Shown: positions 11,201 through 24,930 of the stretch, piece after piece
Layout of the letters: each line of letters opens with the position of its first letter
How positions within the stretch are numbered: position 1 is the first letter of the stretch
Assembly: GCA_030710605.1 (NCBI GenBank)
Contig: CP092870.1
Span: 58,771,057 to 58,835,056, forward strand
DNA from: Cordylochernes scorpioides
Lineage: Eukaryota; Arthropoda; Arachnida; Pseudoscorpiones; Chernetidae
Direction of reading: 5' to 3'
Length of the DNA stretch: 64,000 nucleotides
Notes under the pieces: generated by a model
The model's input: only the letters and a program-made list of their open reading frames with translations
Told to the model about the DNA's origin: nothing
Database searches by the model: none
Made by a program: the position numbers and the translations under genes

Positions 11201-14200
11201 TTTAAGGAGAGCAGATACAGTAGAACTACCGCTCTGTAAAGGACAACACCTAGTTACTGAGACAAAGTGTCCCTTAGGGAGAGCAGCTACAGTAGAACTA
11301 CCTCTCTGTAATAAACAACACCTAGTTACAGAACCAAAGTGTCCTTTAGGGAGAGCAGCTAGAATAGAATTACCTCTCTGTAAAGGACAACACCTAGTTA
11401 CTGAGCCAAAGTGTCCTTTAGGGAGAGCAGCTACAGTAGAACTACCTCTCTGTAAAGGACAACACCTAGTTACTGAGCCAAAGTGTCCCTTAGGGAGAGC
11501 AGCTACAGTAGAACAACCTCTCTGTAATAAACAACACCTAGTTACAGAGCCAAAGTTTCCTTTAGGGAGAGCAGCTACAGTAGAACTACCTCTCTGTAAA
11601 GCACAAAACCTAGGTACTGAGCCAAAGTGTCCCTTAGGGAGAGCAGCTGCAGTAGAACTACCTCTCTGTAAAGGACAACACCTAGTTACTGAGCCAAAGT
11701 GTTCCTTAGGGAAAGCAGCTACAGTAGAACTACCTCTCTGTAATAAAAACACCCAGTTACAGAGCCAAAGTGTCCTTTAGGGAGAGCAGCTACAATAGAA
11801 TTACCTCTCTGTAAAGGACAACACCTAGTTACTGAGCCAAAGTGTCCTTTTAGGATAGCAGCTACAGTAGAACTACCTCTCTGTAAAGGACAACACCTAG
11901 GTACTGAGCCAAAGTGTCCCTTAGGGAGAGAAGCTGCAGTAGAACTACCTCTCTGTAATAAACAACACCTAGTTACAGAGCCAAAGTGTCCTTTAGGAAG
12001 AGCAGCTACAGTAGAATTACCTCTCTGTAAAGCACAACACCTAGTTACTGAGCCAAAGTGTCCCTTAGGGAGAGCAGCTACAGTAGAACTACCTCTCTGT
12101 AAAGGACAACACCTAGTTACAGAGCCAAAATGTCCCTTAGGGAGAGCAGCTACGGTAGAACTACCTCTCTGTAAAGGACAACACCTAGTTACAGAGCCAA
12201 AGTGTCCCTTAGGGAGAGCAGCTACAGTAGAACTACCTCTCTGTAATGGACAACACCTAGTTACAGAGCCAAAGTGTCCTTTAGGGAGAGCAGCTACAGT
12301 AGAACTACCTCTCTGTAAAGGACAACACCTAGTTACAGAGACAAAGTGTTATTTAGGGAGAGCAGCTATAATAGAACTACCTCTCTGAAAGGACAACACC
12401 TAGTTACTGAGCCAAAGTGTCCCTTAGGGAGAGCAGCTACAGTAGAACTACCTCTCTGTAATAAACAACACCTAGTTACTGAGCCAAAGTGTCCTTTAGG
12501 GAGAGCAGCTTCAGTAGAACTACCTATCTGTAAAGGACAACACCTAGTTACAGAGCCAAAGTGTCCTTTAGGGAAAGCAGCTACAGTAGAACTACCTCAC
12601 TGTAAAGGACAACACCTAGTTACAGAGCTAAAAGTGTCCTTTAGGGAGAGCAGCTACAGTAGAACTACCTCTCTGTAAAGGACAACACCTAGTTACAGAG
12701 CCAAAGTGTCCCTTAGGGAGAGCAGCTACAGTAGAACTACCTCTCTGTAATGGACAACACCTAGTTACAGAGCCAAAGTGTCCTTTAGGGAAAGCAGCTA
12801 CAGTAGAACTACCTCTCTGTAAAGGACAACACCTAGTTACAGAGACAAAGTGTTATTTAGGGAGAGCAGCTATAGGAGAACTACCTCTCTGAAAGGACAA
12901 CACTTGTTACAGAGCCAAAGTGTCCTTTAGGGAGAGCAGCTACAGTAGAACTACCTCTCTGTAAAGGACAACACCTAGTTACAGAGCCAAAGTGTCCTTC
13001 AGGGAGAGCAGCTACAGTAGATCTCTCTCGCTGTAAAGAACAACACCTAGTTACAGAGCCAAAGTGTCCTTTAGGGAGAGCTGCTACAGTAGAACTACCT
13101 CTCTGTAAAGGACAACACCTAGCAACAGAGCCAAAGTGTCCTTTAGGGAGGGCAGCTACAGTAGAACTACCTCTCTGTAAAGCACAACACCTAGTTACAG
13201 AGCCAAAGTGTCCTTTAGGGAGAGCAGCTACAGTAGAACTACCTCTCTTTAAAGGAAAACACCTAGTTACAGAGCCAAAGTGTCCTTTAGGGAGAGCAGC
13301 TACAGTAGAACTACCTCTCTGTGAAGGACAACACCTAGTTACAGAGCCAAAGTGTCCTTTAGGGAGAGCAGCTACAGTAGGACTACCTCTCTGTAAAGGA
13401 CAACACCTAGCTACAAAGACAAAGTGTTATTTAGGGAGAGCAGCTATAGTAGAACTACCTCTCTGAAAGGACAACACTTGTTACAGAGCCAAAGTGTCCT
13501 TTAGGGAGTGCAGCTACAGTAGAACTACCTCTCTGTAAAGGACAACACCTAGTTACAGAGCCAAAGTGTCCTTTAGGGAGAGCAGCTACAGTAGAACTAC
13601 CTCTCTGTAAAGGACAACACCTAGTTACAGAGCCAAAGTGTCCTTTATGGAGAGCAGCTACAGTAGAACTACCTCTCTGTAATAAACAACACCTAGTTAC
13701 AGAGCCAAAGTGTCCTTTGGGGAGAGCAGCTACAGTAGAACTACCTCTCTGTTGAGGACAACACCTAGTTACTGAGCCAAAGTGTCCCTTAGGGAGAGCA
13801 GCTACAGTAGAACTACCTCTCTGTAATAAACAACACCTAGTTACAGAGCCAAAGTGTCCTTTAAGGAAAGCACCTACAGTAGAACTACCTCTCTGTAAAG
13901 GACAACACCTAGTTACTGAGACAAAGTGTCCCTTAGGGAGAGCAGCTACAGTAGAACTACCTCTCTGTAATAAACAGCACCTAGTTACAGAGCCAAAGTG
14001 TCCTTTAGGGAGAGCAGCTACAATAGAATTACCTCTCTGTAAAGGACAACACCTAGTTACTGAGCCAAAGTGTCCTTTAGGGAGAGCAGCTACAGTAGAA
14101 CTACCTCTCTGTAAAGGACAACACCTAGGTACTGAGCCAAAGTGTCCCTTAGGGAGAGCAGCTGCAGTAGAACTACCTCTCTGTAATAAACAACACCTAG

Positions 14201-17200
14201 TTACAGAGCCAAAATGTCCTTTAGGGAGAGCAGCTACAGTAGAACTACCTCTCTGTAAAGCACAACACCTAGTTACTGAGCCAAAGTGTCCCTTAGGGAG
14301 AGCAGCTACAGTATAACTACCTCTATGTAAAGAACAACACCTAGTTACAGAGCCAAAGTGTCCCTTAGGGAGAGCAGCTACAGTATAACTACCTCTCTGT
14401 AAAGGACAACACCTAGTTACAGACCCAAAGTGTCCCTTAGGGAGTGCAGCTACAGTAGAACTACCTCTCTGTAATGGAAAACACCTAGTTACAGAGCCAA
14501 AGTGTCCTTTAGGGAGAGCAGCTACAGTAGGACTACCTCTCTGTAAAGGACAACACCTAGCTACAAAGACAAAGTGTTATTTAGGGAGAGCAGCTATAGT
14601 AGAACTACCTCTCTGAAAGGACAACACTTGTTACAGAGCCAAAGTGTCCTTTAGGGAGTGCAGCTACAGTAGAACTACCTCTCTGTAAAGGACAACACCT
14701 AGTTACAGAGCCAAAGTGTCCTTTAGGGAGAGCAGCTACAGTAGAACTCTCTCTCTGTAAAGAACAACACCTAGTTACAGAGCCAAAGTGTCCTTTGGGG
14801 AGAGCAGCTACAGTAGAACAACCTCTCTGTTGAGGACAACACCTAGTTACTGAGCCAAAGTGTCCCTTAGGGAGAGCAGCTACAGTAGAACTACCTCTCT
14901 GTAATAAACAACACTTAGTTACAGAGCCAAAGTGTCCTTTAAGGAGAGCAGATACAGTAGAACTACCGCTCTGTAAAGGACAACACCTAGTTACTGAGAC
15001 AAAGTGTCCCTTAGGGAGAGCAGCTACAGTAGAACTACCTCTCTGTAATAAACAACACCTAGTTACAGAGCCAAAGTGTCCTTTAGGGAGAGCAGCTAGA
15101 ATAGAATTACCTCTCTGTAAAGGACAACACCTAGTTACTGAGCCAAAGTGTCCTTTAGGGAGAGCAGCTACAGTAGAACTACCTCTCTGTAAAGGACAAC
15201 ACCTAGTTACTGAGCCAAAGTGTCCTTTAGGGAGAGCAGCTACAGTAGAACAACCTCTCTGTAATAAACAACACCTAGTTACAGAGCCAAAGTTTCCTTT
15301 AGGGAGAGCAGCTACAGTAGAACTACCTCTCTGTAAAGCACAAAACCTAGGTACTGAGCCAAAGTCTCCCTTAGGGAGAGCAGCTGCAGTAGAACTACCT
15401 CTCTGTAAAGGACAACACCTAGTTACTGAGCCAAAGTGTTCCTTAGGGAGAGCAGCTACAGTAGAACTACCTCTCTGTAATAAACAACACCTAGTTACAG
15501 AGCCAAAGTGTCCTTTAGGGAGAGCAGCTACAATAGAATTACCTCTCTGTAAAGGACAACACCTAGTTACTGAGCCAAAGTGTCCTTTAGGGAGAGCAGC
15601 TACAGTAGAACTACCTCTCTGTAAAGGACAACACCTAGGTACTGAGCCAAAGTGTCCCTTAGGGAGAGCAGCTGCAGTAGAACTACCTCTCAGTAATAAA
15701 CAACACCTAGTTACAGAGCCAAAATGTCCTTTAGGGAGAGCAGCTACAGTAGAACTACCTCTCTGTAAAGCACAACACCTAGTTACTGAGCCAAAGTGTC
15801 CCTTAGGGAGAGCAGCTACAGTAGAACTACCTCTCTGTAAAGGACAACACCTAGTTACAGAGCCAAAGTGTCCCTTAGGGAGAGCAGCTACAGTAGAACT
15901 CTCTCTCTGTAAAGAACAACACCTAGTTCCAGAGCCAAAGTGTCCTTTGGGGAGAGCAGCTACAGTAGAACTACCTCTCTGTTGAGGACAACACCTAGTT
16001 ACTGAGCCAAAGTGTCCTTTAAGGAGAGCAGATACAGTAGAACTACCGCTCTGTAAAGGACAACACCTAGTTACTGAGACAAAGTGTCCCTTAGGGAGAG
16101 CAGCTACAGTAGAACTACCTCTCTGTAATAAACAACACCTAGTTACAGAACCAAAGTGTCCTTTAGGGAGAGCAGCTAGAATAGAATTACCTCTCTGTAA
16201 AGGACAACACCTAGTTACTGAGCCAAAGTGTCCTTTAGGGAGAGCAGCTACAGTAGAACTACCTCTCTGTAAAGGACAACACCTAGTTACTGAGCCAAAG
16301 TGTCCCTTAGGGAGAGCAGCTACAGTAGAACAACCTCTCTGTAATAAACAACACCTAGTTACAGAGCCAAAGTTTCCTTTAGGGAGAGCAGCTACAGTAG
16401 AACTACCTCTCTGTAAAGCACAAAACCTAGGTACTGAGCCAAAGTGTCCCTTAGGGAGAGCAGCTGCAGTAGAACTACCTCTCTGTAAAGGACAACACCT
16501 AGTTACTGAGCCAAAGTGTTCCTTAGGGAAAGCAGCTACAGTAGAACTACCTCTCTGTAATAAAAACACCTAGTTACAGAGCCAAAGTGTCCTTTAGGGA
16601 GAGCAGCTACAATAGAATTACCTCTCTGTAAAGGACAACACCTAGTTACTGAGCCAAAGTGTCCTTTTAGGATAGCAGCTACAGTAGAACTACCTCTCTG
16701 TAAAGGACAACACCTAGGTACTGAGCCAAAGTGTCCCTTAGGGAGAGAAGCTGCAGTAGAACTACCTCTCTGTAATAAACAACACCTAGTTACAGAGCCA
16801 AAGTGTCCTTTAGGAAGAGCAGCTACAGTAGAATTACCTCTCTGTAAAGCACAACACCTAGTTACTGAGCCAAAGTGTCCCTTAGGGAGAGCAGCTACAG
16901 TAGAACTACCTCTCTGTAAAGGACAACACCTAGTTACAGAGCCAAAATGTCCCTTAGGGAGAGCAGCTACGGTAGAACTACCTCTCTGTAAAGGACAACA
17001 CCTAGTTACAGAGCCAAAGTGTCCCTTAGGGAGAGCAGCTACAGTAGAACTACCTCTCTGTAATGGACAACACCTAGTTACAGAGCCAAAGTGTCCTTTA
17101 GGGAGAGCAGCTACAGTAGAACTACCTCTCTGTAAAGGACAACACCTAGTTACAGAGACAAAGTGTTATTTAGGGAGAGCAGCTATAGTAGAACTACCTC

Positions 17201-18160
17201 TCTGAAAGGACAACACCTAGTTACTGAGCCAAAGTGTCCCTTAGGGAGAGCAGCTACAGTAGAACTACCTCTCTGTAATAAACAACACCTAGTTACTGAG
17301 CCAAAGTGTCCTTTAGGGAGAGCAGCTTCAGTAGAACTACCTATCTGTAAAGGACAACACCTAGTTACAGAGCCAAAGTGTCCTTTAGGGAAAGCAGCTA
17401 CAGTAGAACTACCTCACTGTAAAGGACAACACCTAGTTACAGAGCTAAAAGTGTCCTTTAGGGAGAGCAGCTACAGTAGAACTACCTCTCTGTAAAGGAC
17501 AACACCTAGTTACAGAGCCAAAGTGTCCCTTAGGGAGAGCAGCTACAGTAGAACTACCTCTCTGTAATGGACAACACCTAGTTACAGAGCCAAAGTGTCC
17601 TTTAGGGAAAGCAGCTACAGTAGAACTACCTCTCTGTAAAGGACAACACCTAGTTACAGAGACAAAGTGTTATTTAGGGAGAGCAGCTATAGGAGAACTA
17701 CCTCTCTGAAAGGACAACACTTGTTACAGAGCCAAAGTGTCCTTTAGGGAGAGCAGCTACAGTAGAACTACCTCTCTGTAAAGGACAACACCTAGTTACA
17801 GAGCCAAAGTGTCCTTCAGGGAGAGCAGCTACAGTAGATCTCTCTCGCTGTAAAGAACAACACCTAGTTACAGAGCCAAAGTGTCCTTTAGGGAGAGCTG
17901 CTACAGTAGAACTACCTCTCTGTAAAGGACAACACCTAGCAACAGAGCCAAAGTGTCCTTTAGGGAGGGCAGCTACAGTAGAACTACCTCTCTGTAAAGC
18001 ACAACACCTAGTTACAGAGCCAAAGTGTCCTTTAGGGAGAGCAGCTACAGTAGAACTACCTCTCTTTAAAGGAAAACACCTAGTTACAGAGCCAAAGTGT
18101 CCTTTAGGGAGAGCAGCTACAGTAGAACTACCTCTCTGTGAAGGACAACACCTAGTTACA
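8269..18160. repeat. Higher-order repeat, period 4,817 bp, two copies
   Basis: Distinctive variants recur at a constant 4,817-bp offset: 9154/13971, 9494/14311 and 13314/18131. The two 654-codon minus frames starting at 11752 and 16569 differ at about two residues. The first copy carries an extra 432 bp (six monomers) near its left end, because variants around 8400 and 13649 are offset by 5,249 bp. Near identity points to recent segmental duplication or unequal exchange. Confidence 0.9.
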
Positions 18161-20950
18161 GAGCTAAAAGTGTCCTTTAGGGAGAGCAGCTACAGTAGAA
18201 CTACCTCTCTGTAAAGGACAACACATAGTTACTGAGCCAAAGTGTCCCTTAGGGAGAGCAGCTACAGTAGAACTACCTCTCTGTAAAGGACAACACCTAG
18301 TTACAGAGCCAAAGTGTCCTTTAGGGAGAGCAGCTACAGTAGAACTCTCTCTCTGTAAAGAACAACACCTAGTTACAGAGCCAAAGTGTCCTTTGGGGAG
18401 AGCAGCAACAGTAGAACTACCTCTCTGTTGAGGACAACACCTAGTTACTGAGCCAAAGTGTCCCTTAGGGAGAGCAGCTACAGTAGAACTACCGCTCTGT
18501 AAAGGACAACACCTAGTTACTGAGACAAAGTGTCCCTTAGGGAGAGCAGCTACAGTAGAACTACCTCTCTGTAATAAACAACACCTAGTTACAGAGCCAA
18601 AGTGTCCTTTAGGGAGAGCACCTACAATAGAATTACCTCTCTGTAAAGGACAACACCTAGTTACTGAGCCAAAGTGTCCTTTAGGGAGAGCAGCTACAGT
18701 AGAACTACCTCTCTGAAAAGGACAACACCTAGTTACTGAGCCAAAGTGCCCCTTAGGGAGAGCAGCTACAGTAGAACTACCTCTCTGTAATAAACAACAC
18801 CTAGTTACAGAGCCAAAGTGTCCTTTAGGGAGAGCAGCTACAGTAGAACTACCTCTCTGTAAAGCACAACACCTAGGTACTGAGCCAAAGTGTCCCTTAG
18901 GGAGAGCAGCTGCAGTAGAACTACCTCTCTGTAAAGGACAACACCTAGCAACAGAGCCAAAGTGTCCTTTAGGGAGGGCAGCTACAGTAGAACTACCTCT
19001 CTGTAAAGCACAACACCTAGTTACAGAGCCAAAGTGTCCTTTAGGGAGAGCAGCTACAGTAGAACTACCTCTCTTTAAAGGAAAACACCTAGTTACAGAG
19101 CCAAAGTGTCCTTTAGGGAGAGCAGCTACAGTAGAACTACCTCTCTGTGAAGGACAACACCTAGTTACAGAGCTAAAAGTGTCCTTTAGGGAGAGCAGCT
19201 ACAGTAGAACTACCTCTCTGTAAAGGACAACACATAGTTACTGAGCCAAAGTGTCCCTTAGGGAGAGCAGCTACAGTAGAACTACCTCTCTGTAAAGGAC
19301 AACACCTAGTTACAGAGCCAAAGTGTCCTTTAGGGAGAGCAGCTACAGTAGAACTCTCTCTCTGTAAAGAACAACACCTAGTTACAGAGCCAAAGTGTCC
19401 TTTGGGGAGAGCAGCAACAGTAGAACTACCTCTCTGTTGAGGACAACACCTAGTTACTGAGCCAAAGTGTCCCTTAGGGAGAGCAGCTACAGTAGAACTA
19501 CCGCTCTGTAAAGGACAACACCTAGTTACTGAGACAAAGTGTCCCTTAGGGAGAGCAGCTACAGTAGAACTACCTCTCTGTAATAAACAACACCTAGTTA
19601 CAGAGCCAAAGTGTCCTTTAGGGAGAGCACCTACAATAGAATTACCTCTCTGTAAAGGACAACACCTAGTTACTGAGCCAAAGTGTCCTTTAGGGAGAGC
19701 AGCTACAGTAGAACTACCTCTCTGTAAAGGACAACACCTAGTTACTGAGCCAAAGTGTCCCTTAGGGAGAGCAGCTACAGTAGAACTACCTCTCTGTAAT
19801 AAACAACACCTAGTTACAGAGCCAAAGTGTCCTTTAGGGAGAGCAGCTACAGTAGAACTACCTCTCTGTAAAGCACAACACCTAGGTACTGAGCCAAAGT
19901 GTCCCTTAGGGAGAGCAGCTGCAGTAGAACTACCTCTCTGTAAAGGACAACACCTAGCAACAGAGCCAAAGTGTCCTTTAGGGAGGGCAGCTACAGTAGA
20001 ACTACCTCTCTGTAAAGCACAACACCTAGTTACAGAGCCAAAGTGTCCTTTAGGGAGAGCAGCTACAGTAGAACTACCCCTCTTTAAAGGAAAACACCTA
20101 GTTACAGAGCCAAAGTGTCCTTTAGGGAGAGCAGCTACAGTAGAACTACCTCTCTGTGAAGGACAACACCTAGTTACAGAGCTAAAAGTGTCCTTTAGGG
20201 AGAGCAGCTACAGTAGAACTACCTCTCTGTAAAGGACAACACATAGTTACTGAGCCAAAGTGTCCCTTAGGGAGAGCAGCTACAGTAGAACTACCTCTCT
20301 GTAAAGGACAACACCTAGTTACAGAGCCAAAGTGTCCTTTAGGGAGAGCAGCTACAGTAGAACTCTCTCTCTGTAAAGAACAACACCTAGTTACAGAGCC
20401 AAAGTGTCCTTTGGGGAGAACAGCAACAGTAGAACTACCTCTCTGTTGAGGACAACACCTAGTTACTGAGCCAAAGTGTCCCTTAGGGAGAGCAGCTACA
20501 GTAGAACTACCGCTCTGTAAAGGACAACACCTAGTTACTGAGACAAAGTGTCCCTTAGGGAGAGCAGCTACAGTAGAACTACCTCTCTGTAATAAACAAC
20601 ACCTAGTTACAGAGCCAAAGTGTCCTTTAGGGAGAGCACCTACAATAGAATTACCTCTCTGTAAAGGACAACACCTAGTTACTGAGCCAAAGTGTCCTTT
20701 AGGGAGAGCAGCTACAGTAGAACTACCTCTCTGTAAAGGACAACACCTAGTTACTGAGCCAAAGTGTCCCTTAGGGAGAGCAGCTACAGTAGAACTACCT
20801 CTCTGTAATAAACAACACCTAGTTACAGAGCCAAAGTGTCCTTTAGGGAGAGCAGCTACAGTAGAACTACCTCTCTGTAAAGCACAACACCTAGGTACTG
20901 AGCCAAAGTGTCCCTTAGGGAGAGCAGCTGCAGTAGAACTACCTCTCTGT
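17920..20950. repeat. Higher-order repeat, period 1,009 bp, three copies
   Basis: The CCTAGC variant recurs at 17935, 18944 and 19953, and the CTCTGTG variant at 18131, 19140 and 20149, all 1,009 bp apart. That is fourteen 72-bp monomers plus one base; the extra base lies in a GAGCTAAAAGTG variant. Copies differ by only occasional single bases. The first copy overlaps the end of the 4,817-bp block. Confidence 0.9.
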
Positions 20951-20999
20951 AAAGGACAACACCTAGTTACTGAGCCAAAGTGTCCCTTAGGGAGAGCAG

Positions 21000-23900
21000 C
21001 TACAGTAGAACTACCTCTCTGTAAAGGACAACACCTAGTTACAGAGCCAAAGTGTCCTTTATGGAGAGCAGCAACAGTAGAACTACCTCTCTGTAATAAA
21101 CAACACCTAGTTACAGAGCCAAAGTGTCCTTTGGGGAGAGCAGCTACAGTAGAACTACCTCTCTGTTGAGGACAACACCTAGTTACTGAGCCAAAGTGTC
21201 CCTTAGGGAGAGCAGCTACAGTAGAACTACCTCTCTGTAATAAACAACACCTAGTTACAGAGCCAAAGTGTCCTTTAAGGAAAGCACCTACAGTAGAACT
21301 ACCTCTCTGTAAAGGACAACACCTAGTTACTGAGACAAAGTGTCCCTTAGGGAGAGCAGCTACAGTAGAACTACCTCTCTGTAATAAACAACACCTAGTT
21401 ACAGAGCCAAAGTGTCCTTTAGGGAGAGCAGCTACAATAGAATTACCTCTCTGTAAAGGACAACACCTAGTTACTGAGCCAAAGTGTCCTTTAGGGAGAG
21501 CAGCTACAGTAGAAATACCTCTCTGTAAAGGACAACACCTAGTTACTGAGCCAAAGTGTCCCTTAGGGAGAGCAGCTACAGTAGAACTACCTCTCTGTAA
21601 AGGACAACACCTAGTTACTGAGCCAAAGTGTCCCTTAGGGAGAGCAGCTACAGTAGAACTACCTCTCTGTAATAAACAACACCTAGTTACAGAGCCAAAG
21701 TGTCCTTTAGGGAGAGCAGCTACAGTAGAACTACCTCTCTGTAAAGCACAACACCTAGTTACTGAGCCAAAGTGTCCCTTAGGGAGAGCAGCTACAGTAG
21801 AACTACCTCTCTGTAATAAACAGCACCTAGTTACAGAGCCAAAGTGTCCTTTAGGGAGAGCAGCTACAATAGAATTACCTCTCTGTAAAGGACAACACCT
21901 AGTTACTGAGCCAAAGTGTCCTTTAGGGAGAGCAGCTACAGTAGAACTACCTCTCTGTAAAGGACAACACCTAGGTACTGAGCCAAAGTGTCCCTTAGGG
22001 AGAGCAGCTGCAGTAGAACTACCTCTCTGTAATAAACAACACCTAGTTACAGAGCCAAAATGTCCTTTAGGGAGAGCAGCTACAGTAGAACTACCTCTCT
22101 GTAAAGCACAACACCTAGTTACTGAGCCAAAGTGTCCCTTAGGGAGAGCAGCTACAGTAGAACTACCTCTCTGAAAAGGACAACACCTAGTTACAGAGCC
22201 AAAGTGTCCCTTAGGGAGAGCAGCTACAGTATAACTACCTCTCTGTAAAGGACAACACCTAGTTACAGACCCAAAGTGTCCCTTAGGGAGTGCAGCTACA
22301 GTAGAACTACCTCTCTGTAATGGAAAACACCTAGTTACAGAGCCAAAGTGTCTTTTAGGGAGAGCAGCTACAGTAGGACTACCTCTCTGTAAAGGACAAC
22401 ACCTAGTTACAAAGACAAAGTGTTATTTAGGGAGAGCAGCTATAGCAGAACTACCTCTCTGAAAGGACAACACTTGTTACAGAGCCAAAGTGTCCTTTAG
22501 GGAGTGCAGCTACAGTAGAACTACCTCTCTGTAAAGGACAACACCTAGTTACAGAGCCAAAGTGTCCTTTAGGGAGAGCAGCTACAGTAGAACTCACTCT
22601 CTGTAAAGAACAACACCTAGTTACAGAGCCAAAGTGTCCTTTGGGGAGAGCAGCTACAGTAGAACTACCTCTCTGTTGAGGACAACACCTAGTTACTGAG
22701 CCAAAGTGTCCCTTAGGGAGAGCAGTTACAGTAGAACTACCTCTCTGTAATAAACAACACTTAGTTACAGAGCCAAAGTGTCCTTTAAGGAGAGCAGATA
22801 CAGTAGAACTACCGCTCTGTAAAGGACAACACCTAGTTACTGAGACAAAGTGTCCCTTAGGGAGAGCAGCTACAGTAGAACTACCTCTCTGTAATAAACA
22901 ACACCTAGTTACAGAGCCAAAGTGTCCTTTAGGGAGAGCAGCTAGAATAGAATTACCTCTCTGTAAAGGACAACACCTAGTTACTGAGCCAAAGTGTCAT
23001 TTAGGGAGAGCAGCTACAGTAGAACTACCTCTCTGTAAAGAACAACACCTAGTTACTGAGCCAAAGTGTCCCTTAGGGAGAGCAGCTACAGTAGAACAAC
23101 CTCTCTGTAATAAACAACACCTAGTTACAGAGCCAAAGTTTCCTTTAGGGAGAGCAGCTACAGTAGAACTACCTCTCTGTAAAGCACAAAACCTAGGTAC
23201 TGAGCCAAAGTGTCCCTTAGGGAGAGCAGCTGCAGTAGAACTACCTCTCTGTAAAGGACAACACCTAGTTACTGAGCCAAAGTGTTCCTTAGGGAGAGCA
23301 GCTACAGTAGAACTACCTCTCTGTAATAAACAACACCTAGTTACAGAGCCAAAGTGTCCTTTAGGGAGAGCAGCTACAATAGAATTACCTCTCTGTAAAG
23401 GACAACACCTAGTTACTGAGCCAAAGTGTCCTTTAGGGAGAGCAGCTACAGTAGAACTACCTCTCTGTAAAGGACAACACCTAGGTACTGAGCCAAAGTG
23501 TCCCTTAGGGAGAGCAGCTGCAGTAGAACTACCTCTCTGTAATAAACAACACCTAGTTACAGAGCCAAAATGTCCTTTAGGGAGAGCAGCTACAGTAGAA
23601 CTACCTCTCTGTAAAGCACAACACCTAGTTACTGAACCAAAGTGTCCCTTAGGGAGAGCAGCTACAGTAGAACTACCTCTCTGTAAAGGACAACACCTAG
23701 TTACAGAGCCAAAGTGTCCCTTAGGGAGAGCAGCTACAGTAGAACTACCTCTCTGTAAAGGACAACACCTAGTTACAGACCCAAAGTGTCCCTTAGTGAG
23801 AGCAGCTACAGTAGAACTACCTCTCTGTAATGGAAAACACCTAGTTACAGAGCCAAAGTGTCCTTTAGGGAGAGCAGCTACAGTAGGACTACCTCTCTGT

Positions 23901-24930
23901 AAAGGACAACACCTAGTTACAAAGACAAAGTGTTATTTAGGGAGAGCAGCTATAGTAGAACTACCTCTCTGAAAGGACAACACTTGTTACAGAGCCAAAG
24001 TGTCCTTTAGGGAGGGCAGCTACAGTAGAACTACCTCTCTGTAAAGGACAACACCTAGTTACAGAGCCAAAGTGTCCTTTAGGGAGAGCAGCTACAGTAG
24101 AACTCTCTCTCTGTAAAGAACAACACCTAGTTACAGAGCCAAAGTGTCCTTTGGGGAGAGCAGCTACAGTAGAACTACCTCTCTGTTGAGGACAACACCT
24201 AGTTACTGAGCCAAAGTGTCCCTTAGGGAGAGCAGCTACAGTAGAACTACCTCTCTGTAATAAACAACACTTAGTTACAGAGCCAAAGTGTCCTTTAAGG
24301 AGAGCAGATACAGTAGAACTACCGCTTTGTAAAGGACAACACCTAGTTACTGAGACAAAGTGTCCATTAGGGAGAGCAGCTACAGTAGAACTACCTCTCT
24401 GTAATAAACAACACCTAGTTACAGAGCCAAAGTGTCCTTTAGGGAGAGCAGCTAGAATATAATTACCTCTCTGTAAAGGACAACACCTAGTTACTGAGCC
24501 AAAGTGTCCTTTAGGGAGAGCAGCTACAGTAGAACTACCTCTCTGTAAAGGACAACACCTAGTTACTGAGCCAAAGTGTCCCTTAGGGAGAGCAGCTACA
24601 GTAGAACAACCTCTCTGTAATAAACAACACCTAGTTACAGAGCCAAAGTTTCCTTTAGGGAGAGCAGCTACAGTAGAACTACCTCTCTGTAAAGCACAAA
24701 ACCTAGGTACTGAGCCAAAGTGTTCCTTAGGGAGAGCAGCTACAGTAGAACTACCTCTCTGTAATAAACAACACCTAGTTACAGAGCCAAAGTGTCCTTT
24801 AGGGAGAGCAGCTACAATAGAATTACCTCTCTGTAAAGGACAACACCTAGTTACTGAGCCAAAGTGTCCTTTAAGGAGAGCAGCTACAGTAGAACTACCT
24901 CTCTGTAAAGGACAACACCTAGTTACAGAG
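21000..24930. repeat. Third related higher-order block with internal period of about 1,510 bp
   Basis: This segment repeats the variant order of the first two blocks: TTTATGG at 21063 matches 8400 and 13649. It also contains its own duplication, with the ACTTGTTAC variant at 22471 and 23981 and the AGAACTC variant at 22591 and 24101, both offset by 1,510 bp. It is more diverged than the other blocks. Confidence 0.75.

Noticed and set aside
9788-16569. Two 654-residue repeat proteins on the minus strand
   Set aside because: They are produced by a stop-free monomer whose length is divisible by three. One-base changes elsewhere in the array break the frame, and no promoter or domain is seen.
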